A DNA stretch of 64,000 nt from Nakamurella flavida (GTDB lineage: Bacteria; Actinomycetota; Actinomycetes; Mycobacteriales; Nakamurellaceae). Shown piece after piece: positions 41,174-49,108 of this stretch (within the stretch, counting starts at the first letter, position 1; each line of letters begins with the position of its first letter). Under the pieces are notes generated by a model. It was given only the letters and a program-made list of their open reading frames with translations. It did not search any database and was not told the origin of the DNA. A program made the translations under genes and the position numbers. The stretch covers positions 930,001 to 994,000 of the forward strand of contig NZ_JAUSQV010000001.1 in NCBI RefSeq assembly GCF_030811475.1. The letters run 5' to 3'.

Positions 41174-42013
41174 TCACGGCCCGGGCGGGGGCAGCGACCG
41201 GGAGGCCGCGTGCACCGTCCACGGGTCGGTCCGCCGGGTGGAGACCGTCGTGACGACCGTACCGGCCCCGATGGCCTGGATCAGCCGGGCCGCGTGCGCC
41301 AGCCAGGGCCATTCCCCGGCCCAGTGGGCGACCTCGACGACGGCGGCGGCACCCGGCGTGGCCAGGTGCTCGTCGACGGCGTGATGGCGCAGGTCGGACG
41401 TGACGACGACGTCGGCGCCGACGTCGCTCGCCCGACCCAGCTCGGAGTCCCCGGCGCCCCCGCACACGGCCACCGTGCGCACCGTGCGGTCGGGGTCGCC
41501 CGCGGCGCGCACACCGCCGACCGTGGCCGGCAGCCGGGCCGCGACCAACTCGGCGAAGGCGGCCAGCCGCAGCGGTTCGCCGAGCACACCCACCCGGCCC
41601 AGACCCACCCCCGGGGTGTCGGTGGGCCGCAGCGGCCGCAGCTCGGTGAGTTCCAGCGCCCGGGCCAGGGCGTCGTTCACCCCGTCGACGGCGACATCGG
41701 CGTTGGTGTGGGCGGCGACGTGCGCCACCCCCGCGGTGATCAACCGGTGGATCAGGGCGCCCTTGGGCCGGTCCGCGGCGACCGACTGCACCGGGCGGAA
41801 CAGCAGCGGGTGGTGGGTGAGCAGCAGATCGACGCCCAAATCGACGGCCTCGGCGACGGTGGCGGCGTTCGCGTCCACGGCCAGCAGCACGGAGTCGACG
41901 ACGGACTCCGGATCACCGCAGGTCAACCCGATGCCGGTGTCCCAGGACTCGGCGCGCTCCGGCGGGTAGGCCCGGTCCAGACCGACGAGCAGCTCCCCCA
42001 GTCGCACACCCAC
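41174..42013 (-). CDS. Nif3-like dinuclear metal-centre protein
   Basis: 279 residues, NIF3/YbgI family, hexameric rings with two metal ions per subunit. Metal-binding landmarks: DLLLTHHPLLFRPV, HVAAHTNADVAVDG, and EVAHWAGEWPW near the end. The inserted middle domain present in some members is absent, giving the short form. It is related to GTP cyclohydrolase I type 2 proteins and to Rv2230c in M. tuberculosis. It follows the same strand order as in that genome. Confidence 0.9.
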   Translation of the reverse strand: MGVRLGELLVGLDRAYPPERAESWDTGIGLTCGDPESVVDSVLLAVDANAATVAEAVDLGVDLLLTHHPLLFRPVQSVAADRPKGALIHRLITAGVAHVAAHTNADVAVDGVNDALARALELTELRPLRPTDTPGVGLGRVGVLGEPLRLAAFAELVAARLPATVGGVRAAGDPDRTVRTVAVCGGAGDSELGRASDVGADVVVTSDLRHHAVDEHLATPGAAAVVEVAHWAGEWPWLAHAARLIQAIGAGTVVTTVSTRRTDPWTVHAASRSLPPPGP

Positions 42014-42135
42014 CGCGCGCCCCCGCCCTGCCCGGACGCCCGGACCGGCCCGGGCGTGTCGGGCGCCGACCCTACCGGGCGCCGCAGCGCACCCGGGGGC
42101 GCTCGCGCCCGCGCCGGACGGGGGACAATGGACGG

Positions 42136-42648
42136 GTGCCTGCCGACCGCCCCGCCCACCGGCCCTCGCCCGGTGGTGCCGACCCCCGCTTCCACGTCAC
42201 GGTGATCTGTTCGGGGAACATCTGCCGCTCCCCCATCGCCGAGCACGTGCTGCGCGCCGCGGTCGACGAGGCGGGTCTGGCCGACCGGGTCCGGGTGACC
42301 AGCGGGGGCACCGGCGACTGGCACGTCGGGCAGGGCGCGAACGCCCGGGCCGTCCGGGTCCTGCGGGCACACGGCTATCCCACCGACCACAGCGCCCGGC
42401 AGATCACCGTCGCGGAGATGGCCACCGCCGATCTGGTGCTGGCGGCGGATCGCGGGCATCTGCGGGAGCTGCGTCGGATGACCGACGAGCCGGACAAGGT
42501 CCGCCTGCTCCGCTCCTTCGACCCGGCGGCCGACGACGACGAGGTGCCGGACCCCTACTACGGGCCGGACTCCGGTTTCGAGGACGTCATGACGATGACC
42601 CGCGCCGCCGTCCCCGGTGTGCTCGACGAGATCCGGCGCAGCCTGTGA
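42136..42648 (+). CDS. ptpA: Low-molecular-weight protein tyrosine phosphatase
   Basis: 170 residues. The P-loop is VICSGNICRSPIAE near residue 25 with nucleophile Cys and Arg; DPYYG near residue 140 supplies the general acid Asp. The order and content match M. tuberculosis PtpA (Rv2234). The GTG start gives a short N-terminal extension of about 18 residues before the domain. Its end overlaps the SURF1 gene start (GTGA). Confidence 0.93.
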   Translation: MPADRPAHRPSPGGADPRFHVTVICSGNICRSPIAEHVLRAAVDEAGLADRVRVTSGGTGDWHVGQGANARAVRVLRAHGYPTDHSARQITVAEMATADLVLAADRGHLRELRRMTDEPDKVRLLRSFDPAADDDEVPDPYYGPDSGFEDVMTMTRAAVPGVLDEIRRSL

Positions 42649-43592
42649 CGAGCCGACCCGACCTGCGGGAGACGACCGCCGCCGACGCACCACCGCCTCG
42701 CCGGCGCTGGGCCTTCCTGGCCACCCCCGGGTGGATCGCCGCGGTGGCCGGCGCACTGCTCTTCGCGCTGGCCTGCTTCGCCGTCCTCGCCCCCTGGCAG
42801 TGGGACCGGCACACCGAGCGGGACGCGCAGAACGCCTCCATCACCGCGGCGGCCGCGGCGCCCGCCGTCCCGGTCGCCGAGCTGATGTCCACGGCCGGGC
42901 AGCCCGCCCCGGAAGCGGTGTGGCATCCGGTCACGGCCACCGGCACCTATCTGTCGGATGCGACGGTCTACGTCCGGTTGCGGCAGGACGCCAACGGCCA
43001 GCCGGTCTCCGAGGTGATCGTGCCGCTGCAACTGGACGACGGCACGCTGCTCATGGTCGACCGGGGGTACATCCCGTTCGAGACGGCCGGCAGTGCCGCG
43101 CCGGTGCCGGCCGGGCGGGTCACCGTCACCGGGCGGGTCCAGCTCGACCAGACCGACCCCCGGAACCGGATGCCCAGCGTCCAGGACGGGGTGCTGCAGG
43201 CCTGGGCGATCAACGGTCCCCAGCTCACCGCGGCGACGGGCGTCTCCGGCCCGGTGCTCGGTGGTTACGTCCAGCTCGTCGAGGGGGCACCGGGCGTGCT
43301 GGTCCCGGTCGGCGTCCCGCAGATCGACTCGGGCCCGTTCCTGTCGTACGCGTTCCAGTGGATCGCGTTCGGGGTCATCGCCTTCCTGGGCATGGGCTTC
43401 TTCGTCTATCGGGAGGCGTTCGACCCCCGGGACGCGCACGACGACCGGGACGACGACTCCGGCGACGAGCCGGAGCCCACCCTCACCAGGACCGACGGGG
43501 CCCGTACCGACGGGGCCGACGAGCGGGAACCGGCCGCGACCGGTGGACGACGGTCCCGCCGCTTCGACCGCTCCCAGCTGTACGACGACTGA
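42645..43592 (+). CDS. SURF1 family cytochrome oxidase assembly protein
   Basis: 315 residues. Two membrane segments at about 30-52 and 230-255 bracket an external domain with the family marks CFAVLAPWQWDRHTERDAQN, VMVDRGYIPFE-like LLMVDRGYIPFE, and WAINGPQLTAATG. SURF1 helps insert heme a into oxidase subunit I, so this gene supports the ctaC/ctaF oxidase at the window's left edge. An acidic, charged tail follows. Next to ptpA as in mycobacteria (Rv2235). Confidence 0.92.
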   Translation: MTSRPDLRETTAADAPPPRRRWAFLATPGWIAAVAGALLFALACFAVLAPWQWDRHTERDAQNASITAAAAAPAVPVAELMSTAGQPAPEAVWHPVTATGTYLSDATVYVRLRQDANGQPVSEVIVPLQLDDGTLLMVDRGYIPFETAGSAAPVPAGRVTVTGRVQLDQTDPRNRMPSVQDGVLQAWAINGPQLTAATGVSGPVLGGYVQLVEGAPGVLVPVGVPQIDSGPFLSYAFQWIAFGVIAFLGMGFFVYREAFDPRDAHDDRDDDSGDEPEPTLTRTDGARTDGADEREPAATGGRRSRRFDRSQLYDD

Positions 43593-43593
43593 C

Positions 43594-44709
43594 GTGACGG
43601 GACGTCCGCCGGCGGCCGGTGACGACCCCGGCCCGTCCGGGCGGGCCGCGGCGGCCGAACGGGCCGTCACCGCTCGGCACGTACGCCGACTCTGGGGGCT
43701 GCCCGGGACGGCCCTGGGGGTGGTCAGCTGGCCGCCCGTGCCCAACCACGCCCTGTTCGGCCGCTGGCACTACTGGTGGCAGGCCCATCTGCTGGACTGC
43801 CTGGTCGACGCCGAGCTCCGTGCTCCCGACGCCACGCGCCGCCGCCGGATCCGGGCCCAGGCGCGGACGCCGTTCCTGCGCAACGGGTTCCGCTGGCGCA
43901 ACCGTTACTACGACGACATGAGCTGGCTCGCCCTGGCCCTGCTGCGCGCCGATGCCACCGTCGGCAGCGGACACCGGCGGGCCGTGGACCGACTGACCAC
44001 CGAGATGCTCGACGCCTGGTCGGACGAGGAGGGCGGCGGGATCCCGTGGCGGCGGCGGGACGCGTTCAAGAACGCGCCGGCCAACGGTCCGGCGGCGATC
44101 CTGCTCGCCCGCACCGGCCACGTCGAACGGGCCGCGGCCATGGTCGACTGGATGGACGGACTGCTCCGGCACCCGGAGACCGATCTCGTCCGGGACGGGG
44201 TGCTGCACGGCGAGGTCAATCCCGACATCTGGACGTACAACCAGGGCACCGTGCTCGGCGCGGAACTGGAGCTGGTCCGGCGCACGGGCCGCGACCCGCG
44301 GGGCATCCACCGGCTCGTCGCCGCGGTCGACCGGCGACTGACCGTGGGCGGGGTGCTCATCGGCCACGGCGGGGCCGACCCGGGCCTGTTCACCGGCATC
44401 CTGGCCCGCTACCTGGCCCAGATCGCCCTGCACCTGCCCGGCACGACGGCAGCCGACGCGGACGCCCGGGCCACGGCGGCCCGGTTGCTCGTCGACTCGG
44501 CCGATGCCGCCTGGGCCCATCGGGTGGAGAGCACCGGCGGGCCGCTCTTCGGGGCGGACTGGACCACCCCCGCCCCGCTGCCCGGCGCCCGGCGGGAGAA
44601 GGATCCCGGCCTGCCGGAACACGATCTGGCCGTGCAGCTCTCGGCCTGGATGCTGCTGGAGGCCGCCGCTGCGGTCACCGGACGGGCCGGCGGCACCGCG
44701 TCTGCCTAG
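43594..44709 (+). CDS. Glycoside hydrolase family 76 protein
   Basis: 371 residues, all one (alpha/alpha)6 toroid. The catalytic aspartate pair of GH76 endo-alpha-1,6-mannanases is Asp107-Asp108 in NRYYDDMSWLALAL. GGIPWRRRDAFKNAPANGPAAILLAR and PDIWTYNQGTVLGAELEL are further family marks. No signal peptide is visible, so either it acts inside on mannan precursors or an unusual export route is used. It starts one base after the SURF1 stop. Confidence 0.88.
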   Translation: MTGRPPAAGDDPGPSGRAAAAERAVTARHVRRLWGLPGTALGVVSWPPVPNHALFGRWHYWWQAHLLDCLVDAELRAPDATRRRRIRAQARTPFLRNGFRWRNRYYDDMSWLALALLRADATVGSGHRRAVDRLTTEMLDAWSDEEGGGIPWRRRDAFKNAPANGPAAILLARTGHVERAAAMVDWMDGLLRHPETDLVRDGVLHGEVNPDIWTYNQGTVLGAELELVRRTGRDPRGIHRLVAAVDRRLTVGGVLIGHGGADPGLFTGILARYLAQIALHLPGTTAADADARATAARLLVDSADAAWAHRVESTGGPLFGADWTTPAPLPGARREKDPGLPEHDLAVQLSAWMLLEAAAAVTGRAGGTASA

Positions 44710-44718
44710 GGTGCATCC

Positions 44719-45345
44719 ATGAGCTCCCCCGTGACCCTGATCGACCGCGTCGAGGCCCTGCTGGCCCCCGGCGCGCCGCTTCCGCTGGTGCTGGCCGGCG
44801 ACCCCGCGCTGCGCCGTCCGGCCGACCCGTACGACGGCGAACTCCCCCCGGCACTGCTCGCCGACCTGCTCGCGGCCATGCGGGTCACCATGCGGGAGGC
44901 ACCCGGGGTGGGTCTGGCCGCACCGCAGATCGGGCTGGGCGTGCGCATCGCGGTCATCGAGGACCCGAGCCCCCTGCCGACCGAGGCGTCCCTGGTCCGC
45001 GACCGACGTCCGGTGCCGTTCCGGGTGATCGTCAACCCCCGGTACGAGGCCGTCGGCGACGTCGCCGCCGAGTTCTACGAGGGCTGCCTGTCGGTGCCGG
45101 GGTACCAGGCCGTCGTCCGCCGGGCGCTGACCGTGCGGCTGCGCGGTCAGGACGAGACCGGTGCCGAGCTCGACGAGGAGGTGCGGGGCTGGCCCGCGCG
45201 CATCGTCGCGCACGAGACCGACCACCTCGACGGCACGTTGTACCTGGACCGGGCCTACACCCGGTCGCTGGCCTCGACCCAGGTGCTCCAGGAGCACTGG
45301 ACCCGGCCGGACGTGGGCCTGTCCCGGGAGCTGCTCGGCTTCTAG
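44719..45345 (+). CDS. def: Peptide deformylase
   Basis: 208 residues. All three motifs are intact: GVGLAAPQIG at 63-72, EGCLSVPG with metal ligand Cys123, and AHETDHLDG with His165 and His169 (HExxH). It removes the formyl group from new proteins. The N-terminus is a little longer than the usual 160-180 residues. It starts 9 bases after the GH76 gene. Confidence 0.93.
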   Translation: MSSPVTLIDRVEALLAPGAPLPLVLAGDPALRRPADPYDGELPPALLADLLAAMRVTMREAPGVGLAAPQIGLGVRIAVIEDPSPLPTEASLVRDRRPVPFRVIVNPRYEAVGDVAAEFYEGCLSVPGYQAVVRRALTVRLRGQDETGAELDEEVRGWPARIVAHETDHLDGTLYLDRAYTRSLASTQVLQEHWTRPDVGLSRELLGF

Positions 45346-45386
45346 ATCCCGGCCCTGGGTCGGCGCGGCGCCGTTACGGTGAGGCC

Positions 45387-46286
45387 ATGCGCGTCGGTGT
45401 GGTCCTGCTGCCCCAGCTCCCCTGGCGCGAGGCGGCGCCCCGCTGGCGGTCGGTGGAGGAACGCGGCTTCGCCCACGGCTGGACGTACGACCACCTGGCC
45501 TGGCGCGACCTGGCCGACGAGCCCTGGTACGCCACGGTTCCCACGCTGACCGCCGCGGCCACGGTGACCGCCACGCTGCAGCTGGGCACCTGGGTGACCT
45601 CGCCGAACTTCCGCCACCCGGTGACCCTGGCCAAGGAGCTGATGACCCTCGACGACATCTCCGCCGGGCGGCTGATCACCGGGGTCGGCGCGGGCGGGAC
45701 CGGTTGGGACGCCGAGGTTCTCGGCGGATCTGTCCTACCGGCCCGGCAGCGGATGGACCGACTGGTGGAGTTCGTCGACCTGCTCGACACGCTCCTCACC
45801 GACCCGGAGACCTCCCGGGACGGCGAGTTCTTCACCGCGGCGCGGGCCCGCATGCACCCGGCCGGTTCCCGGGCGCGGATCCCGCTCGTGGTGGCCGCCA
45901 ACGGCCCGCGGGGCATGCGGGTGGCCGCCGGGTACGACGGTTGGGCCACGACCGGCCCCCCGCACGACGCGTCCGCCGCCACGACCGGCGCACGGTGGGA
46001 GGCCTGGTGGCGCGATCTCGCCGCCCTGGTCGGCCGGTACGACCGGATCTGCGCGGAGGTCGGCCGGTCACTGGGGACGGGTAGGCGGATGCTCGATCTG
46101 GACTCCGCACCGGTGTTCTCGCTGAGCGGTCCGGACGTCTTCGACGACGCCGCCGGGCGTGCCCGGGCCCTGGGCTTCACCGACGTCCTGGTCCACTGGC
46201 CCCGAAATTCCGGTGTGCACTCCGGCGATCCCGCCGTCCTGGACCACGTCGCCGGACGACTGCGGGACGGCGGGGTGATGGACTGA
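45387..46286 (+). CDS. LLM-class flavin-dependent oxidoreductase
   Basis: 299 residues, luciferase-like monooxygenase fold. MRVGVVLLPQLPWREAAPRW at the start, HGWTYDHLAWRDL, LQLGTWVTSPNFRHPVTLAKE, LDDISAGRLITGVGAGGTGWDAEVLGG and VVAANGPRGMRVAAGYDGW are the usual blocks; GRLITGVGAG marks the F420- or FMN-binding region. Actinobacterial members often use F420. Substrate unknown. GTGAGG precedes the ATG. Confidence 0.88.
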   Translation: MRVGVVLLPQLPWREAAPRWRSVEERGFAHGWTYDHLAWRDLADEPWYATVPTLTAAATVTATLQLGTWVTSPNFRHPVTLAKELMTLDDISAGRLITGVGAGGTGWDAEVLGGSVLPARQRMDRLVEFVDLLDTLLTDPETSRDGEFFTAARARMHPAGSRARIPLVVAANGPRGMRVAAGYDGWATTGPPHDASAATTGARWEAWWRDLAALVGRYDRICAEVGRSLGTGRRMLDLDSAPVFSLSGPDVFDDAAGRARALGFTDVLVHWPRNSGVHSGDPAVLDHVAGRLRDGGVMD

Positions 46287-46319
46287 TCCGCGGACCCGGT
46301 CAACCCCCGTCGGACACCG

Positions 46320-46580
46320 TCAGGCCCGGTCGGATCCGTCCTCGACCGCCGCCGCCGCCTGCTCCTCACGCTGCAGCCGCAGGCGCTCGTCCCGGCGCTG
46401 CTCGTGTCGACGGTCGCGCATCCGGGCCAGGATGCCGAGCCCGGAGACGACGGCCAGCAGGAACGCACCACCGATGAACAGCAGCAGGGTTCCCCAGCTG
46501 AAGCCACCGCCCCCGTCGGGGGCCGCGGCGGCCCACCCGTGCACGACATGGGCGGCGTCGGTCAGCATCGGGGTGGTCAT
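46320..46580 (-). CDS. Small single-pass membrane protein
   Basis: 86 residues. A short polar start precedes a membrane segment at about 30-50 (WGTLLLFIGGAFLLAVVSGLGIL) and a highly charged helical tail with many Arg, Glu and Gln. I do not recognise the family. Its ATG overlaps the stop of the OhrR-type regulator gene (ATGA), so both are probably made from one message. Confidence 0.65.
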   Translation of the reverse strand: MTTPMLTDAAHVVHGWAAAAPDGGGGFSWGTLLLFIGGAFLLAVVSGLGILARMRDRRHEQRRDERLRLQREEQAAAAVEDGSDRA

Positions 46581-47035
46581 GCCGGGGATCCGTTCTCGTC
46601 GGCCGCCGCGGCGATCACCGCGGTCAGGCTGGTGTGCAGGTCGCGCAGGGCCGCCTCGCCCAGACCCAGCCGGCGGACGACGGCGGGCGGGATGAGGAGC
46701 GCCTCCGTGCGCAGCGCGCGGCCCTGCTCGGTCAGGGTGACGGCCAACTGCCGTTCGTCCTCCGCGGAGCGCTGCCGGGTGAGGTGACCGGCCGCTTCCA
46801 ACCTCTTGAGCAGGGGCGAGAGCGTTCCCGGGTCCAGCTGCAGCCGGGTGCTGAGCTCCTTGACCGACAGCGGCGCCTCCTGCCACAGCGCGAGCAGGAC
46901 GAGGTACTGCGGGTGGGTGAGCCCCATCGGCTCCAGCAGCGGCCGGTACACCGACAGCACACTGCGGGCGGCGACCACCATGGCGAAGCAGACCTGCTCC
47001 TCCAGGGCCAACGGGTCCTTCACGTGGTACGACAT
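46577..47035 (-). CDS. ohrR: MarR-family regulator, OhrR type
   Basis: 152 residues. The redox cysteine of OhrR is present as Cys16 in EEQVCFAMVVAARSVL, followed by YRPLLEPMGLTHPQYLVLLALW and LDPGTLSPLLKRLEAAGHLTRQRSAEDERQL, all typical of organic-hydroperoxide sensors. Oxidation of Cys16 should release DNA. No ohr gene is nearby; the AhpD-like gene directly upstream on the same strand is the likely partner. The ATG at 47035 is 14 bases from an ACAATTGT site. Confidence 0.88.
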   Translation of the reverse strand: MSYHVKDPLALEEQVCFAMVVAARSVLSVYRPLLEPMGLTHPQYLVLLALWQEAPLSVKELSTRLQLDPGTLSPLLKRLEAAGHLTRQRSAEDERQLAVTLTEQGRALRTEALLIPPAVVRRLGLGEAALRDLHTSLTAVIAAAADENGSPA

Positions 47036-47049
47036 GGGTTCATGCTACA

Positions 47050-47057
47050 ACAATTGT
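47050..47057. promoter_or_regulatory. ACAATTGT candidate OhrR site
   Basis: A perfect 8-bp palindrome in the only A/T-rich stretch between the AhpD-like and OhrR-type genes, 14 bases before the ohrR start. It has the TTGT/ACAA character of OhrR/MarR boxes but is short, so it is a candidate only. Confidence 0.4.
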
Positions 47058-47101
47058 GACACCAATGATTTGCGCACGTTCGGATATCGTCGTCACATCC
47101 G

Positions 47102-47692
47102 TCAGGACGACGGGGCCACAGCCGGGGCGCGCCCGTAGGTGACCGCACGGGCCAGGGCCGGTGGCGCACCGTCGGCGAGTTGCCGGTCCGGTTCGACGCC
47201 GAGCGCGTCGTTGACGGTGCTGAACGCGAGACGCAGGGCGATCAGCGTGGTGGCCTCGAAGATGCCCCGATCGGTCAGACCGACGGCCCGCAGGGCGTCG
47301 ACACCGGCGGTGGAGGTGCCGTTCGGATCGGTGACGACCTGCCGCGCCCACCGGGCCAGGGCGGCCTCCCGTTCGCCGAGGCCGGCGGTGGTGCCGGCCG
47401 CGACCGCCGCCGCCGTGTCAGGGTCGGCGTGGGCCGCCAACCGACTCCCCCAGGCCAGCGCGCAGTACGAGTCCTGCCGGGCGGCTGCGGTCGCCGTCAC
47501 CAGGACGGCGACCTCCCGCTCGGTCAGTTCGCTGGACGCCAGCAGGGCGGCGCGGGTGTCGGCGGCCAGGTCCATCACGTCGGGTCGCCAGCACCAGGCC
47601 CGGGTCAGGTTGTCCACGTGACCACCGGCCGCGCGGTCGTCAGCGTAGGCGGCGAGCACCTCGGGCGTCGGCGGTGGCTCGGCCAGGAACAT
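47102..47692 (-). CDS. AhpD-like carboxymuconolactone-decarboxylase family protein
   Basis: 196 residues, all-helical AhpD/CMD fold with LAYADDRAAGGHVDNLTRAW-type start, ELTEREVAVLVTATAAAR and TDRGIFEATTLIALRLAFSTVNDAL. At the redox centre, where peroxidase members have C-x-Y-C-x3-H, this protein reads DSYCALAWG: only one cysteine, and no histidine. It may not be a thiol peroxidase. ATG 47692 has GGGAGGATG upstream and is preferred to the GTG at 47743. It lies upstream of the OhrR-type regulator on the same strand. Confidence 0.75.
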   Translation of the reverse strand: MFLAEPPPTPEVLAAYADDRAAGGHVDNLTRAWCWRPDVMDLAADTRAALLASSELTEREVAVLVTATAAARQDSYCALAWGSRLAAHADPDTAAAVAAGTTAGLGEREAALARWARQVVTDPNGTSTAGVDALRAVGLTDRGIFEATTLIALRLAFSTVNDALGVEPDRQLADGAPPALARAVTYGRAPAVAPSS

Positions 47693-47782
47693 CGGTGCAG
47701 CATCCTCCCGCCCGCCGAACCTGGGAAGACCACGCGTCACCACCGTCGCCCGGCCCTGGCCGGCAAGGCCGGCTGACCCGAT

Positions 47783-48340
47783 CTAGCGGGGCTGGATCCC
47801 CCGCCGCAACCGCTCCGGCGGTCGCGGGGGGTCCAGTCGCCCGGCCAGCACCAGCACGGCCACCACCAGCACGAGCACCCCGGCGACCAGCACGAGCCAC
47901 GGCCCCGGGCCGGCGGAGGCCTCGCCGGCCAGGAACACCCCCGCGTCCCCCGGCGACAGGGCCCGGACCGCGCCCCAGCCGGCGAGGACGACACCGCACA
48001 GCGCCAGCACGACAGCCGGGATGCGGTGCGGTCGCGGCGGGACGACGACCGAGGCGATGACGATCGCGGCGACCACGGCCAACGCGCCGAACACCAGCGC
48101 GAGCATGCCCGGGCGGTAGGTGGAGGCCCCGGCGAGGACGTCGTTCAGGTCGGTGCCGGTGAGCTGGCTGTCCCCGCTGATCGCGCCCCACCCGGACACC
48201 CGGGCCACCCCCCCGGTCTCGGTCGGCGCGCTGATCCAGGTCTGGAACGACCCGATCACGCCCAGCAGCCCGGCCGCACCGGCGATCCCGGCGAGGACGA
48301 GACGGGCCCGGGCCCGACGTCGAGCGGTCTGCACCGACAT
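47783..48340 (-). CDS. Four-segment membrane protein
   Basis: 185 residues with four membrane segments at about 15-35, 80-105, 112-135 and 145-168. The loop after the first segment has SFQTWISAPTETGGVARVSGWGAISGDSQ, a pattern found in small actinobacterial Trp-rich membrane proteins. Function unknown. GGAAGGGTGG lies before the ATG at 48340. It is divergent from the HAD-like gene. Confidence 0.7.
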   Translation of the reverse strand: MSVQTARRRARARLVLAGIAGAAGLLGVIGSFQTWISAPTETGGVARVSGWGAISGDSQLTGTDLNDVLAGASTYRPGMLALVFGALAVVAAIVIASVVVPPRPHRIPAVVLALCGVVLAGWGAVRALSPGDAGVFLAGEASAGPGPWLVLVAGVLVLVVAVLVLAGRLDPPRPPERLRRGIQPR

Positions 48341-48412
48341 CCCACGACCACCCTTCCGATCCCGCCCGGCCGACGTCGTCGGCCGTCCGCTCGGGCTCCA
48401 TAGGATCACGGC

Positions 48413-49108
48413 ATGACCCTGCCCCCGATCGTCCCGGACGCCCGGTGGGCGGTGTGGTTGCTCGGCGTCGACGGGACCGTGTTCTCCGGGGACGTGGCCG
48501 TCCAGGCGTTCGCGCGGCATGCGGGGACGACGTTGACCGATGACGGCCGACGCACGCTGATCGCGGCGATGCGCGGCCTGTTGGAGCGCCGCCGCGGGTT
48601 GCTGCCCGCCGGGGTCGATCTCGCTGCGGCGCAGAACGGTCATCAGGCCGTGGCCGTCACGGCCCATGCCCTCGGCGTCTCCGACGACGATCTGGCCGCC
48701 GCCCACCGTGCCGCCCGGATCGATCTGGCCCGCACCGCCTGGATGCTCGATCCGGCGGACGGTCTGGCCGATCTGCTCGCCCACCCCCAGGTGGGGCCCG
48801 TCCACCTGGTCGCCGACCCGCCGGACGATCCGGCGGCGCCCGAGGTGCTGGCCGCCGTGATCCCCGACGGCCGGGTCCAGCTGTCCGCCGCGCCGCACTG
48901 GGCGACCGAGACGGCGGTCGGCCCGGTCCTGGTCGTCGCCGATGCGTGGAGCGCGGCGACCGCCGAGGCCGGCGGGGCCGGCGCCGCCGTCACCGTCCTG
49001 GACCGGTTCGACCGGCGGGTCGGCGCACCCGAGGTGACCGTCCGCAGCCTGGCCGATCTCGTCACCGCCCTGGGCCCGGGCATCCCCAGCGAGAGGACCG
49101 CACCGTGA
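48413..49108 (+). CDS. HAD-superfamily-like protein without the nucleophile aspartate
   Basis: 231 residues, HAD-like fold: the first strand reads WLLGVDGTVFSG where active HAD phosphatases have DxDGT(V/L). The first aspartate, the nucleophile, is glycine here, so catalysis is doubtful. VHLVADPPDDPAAPEVLAAV and GPVLVVADAWSAATAEAGGAG correspond to later strands. Its stop overlaps the start of the phosphoesterase gene (GTGA), so it may assist or bind with that enzyme. Confidence 0.6.
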   Translation: MTLPPIVPDARWAVWLLGVDGTVFSGDVAVQAFARHAGTTLTDDGRRTLIAAMRGLLERRRGLLPAGVDLAAAQNGHQAVAVTAHALGVSDDDLAAAHRAARIDLARTAWMLDPADGLADLLAHPQVGPVHLVADPPDDPAAPEVLAAVIPDGRVQLSAAPHWATETAVGPVLVVADAWSAATAEAGGAGAAVTVLDRFDRRVGAPEVTVRSLADLVTALGPGIPSERTAP

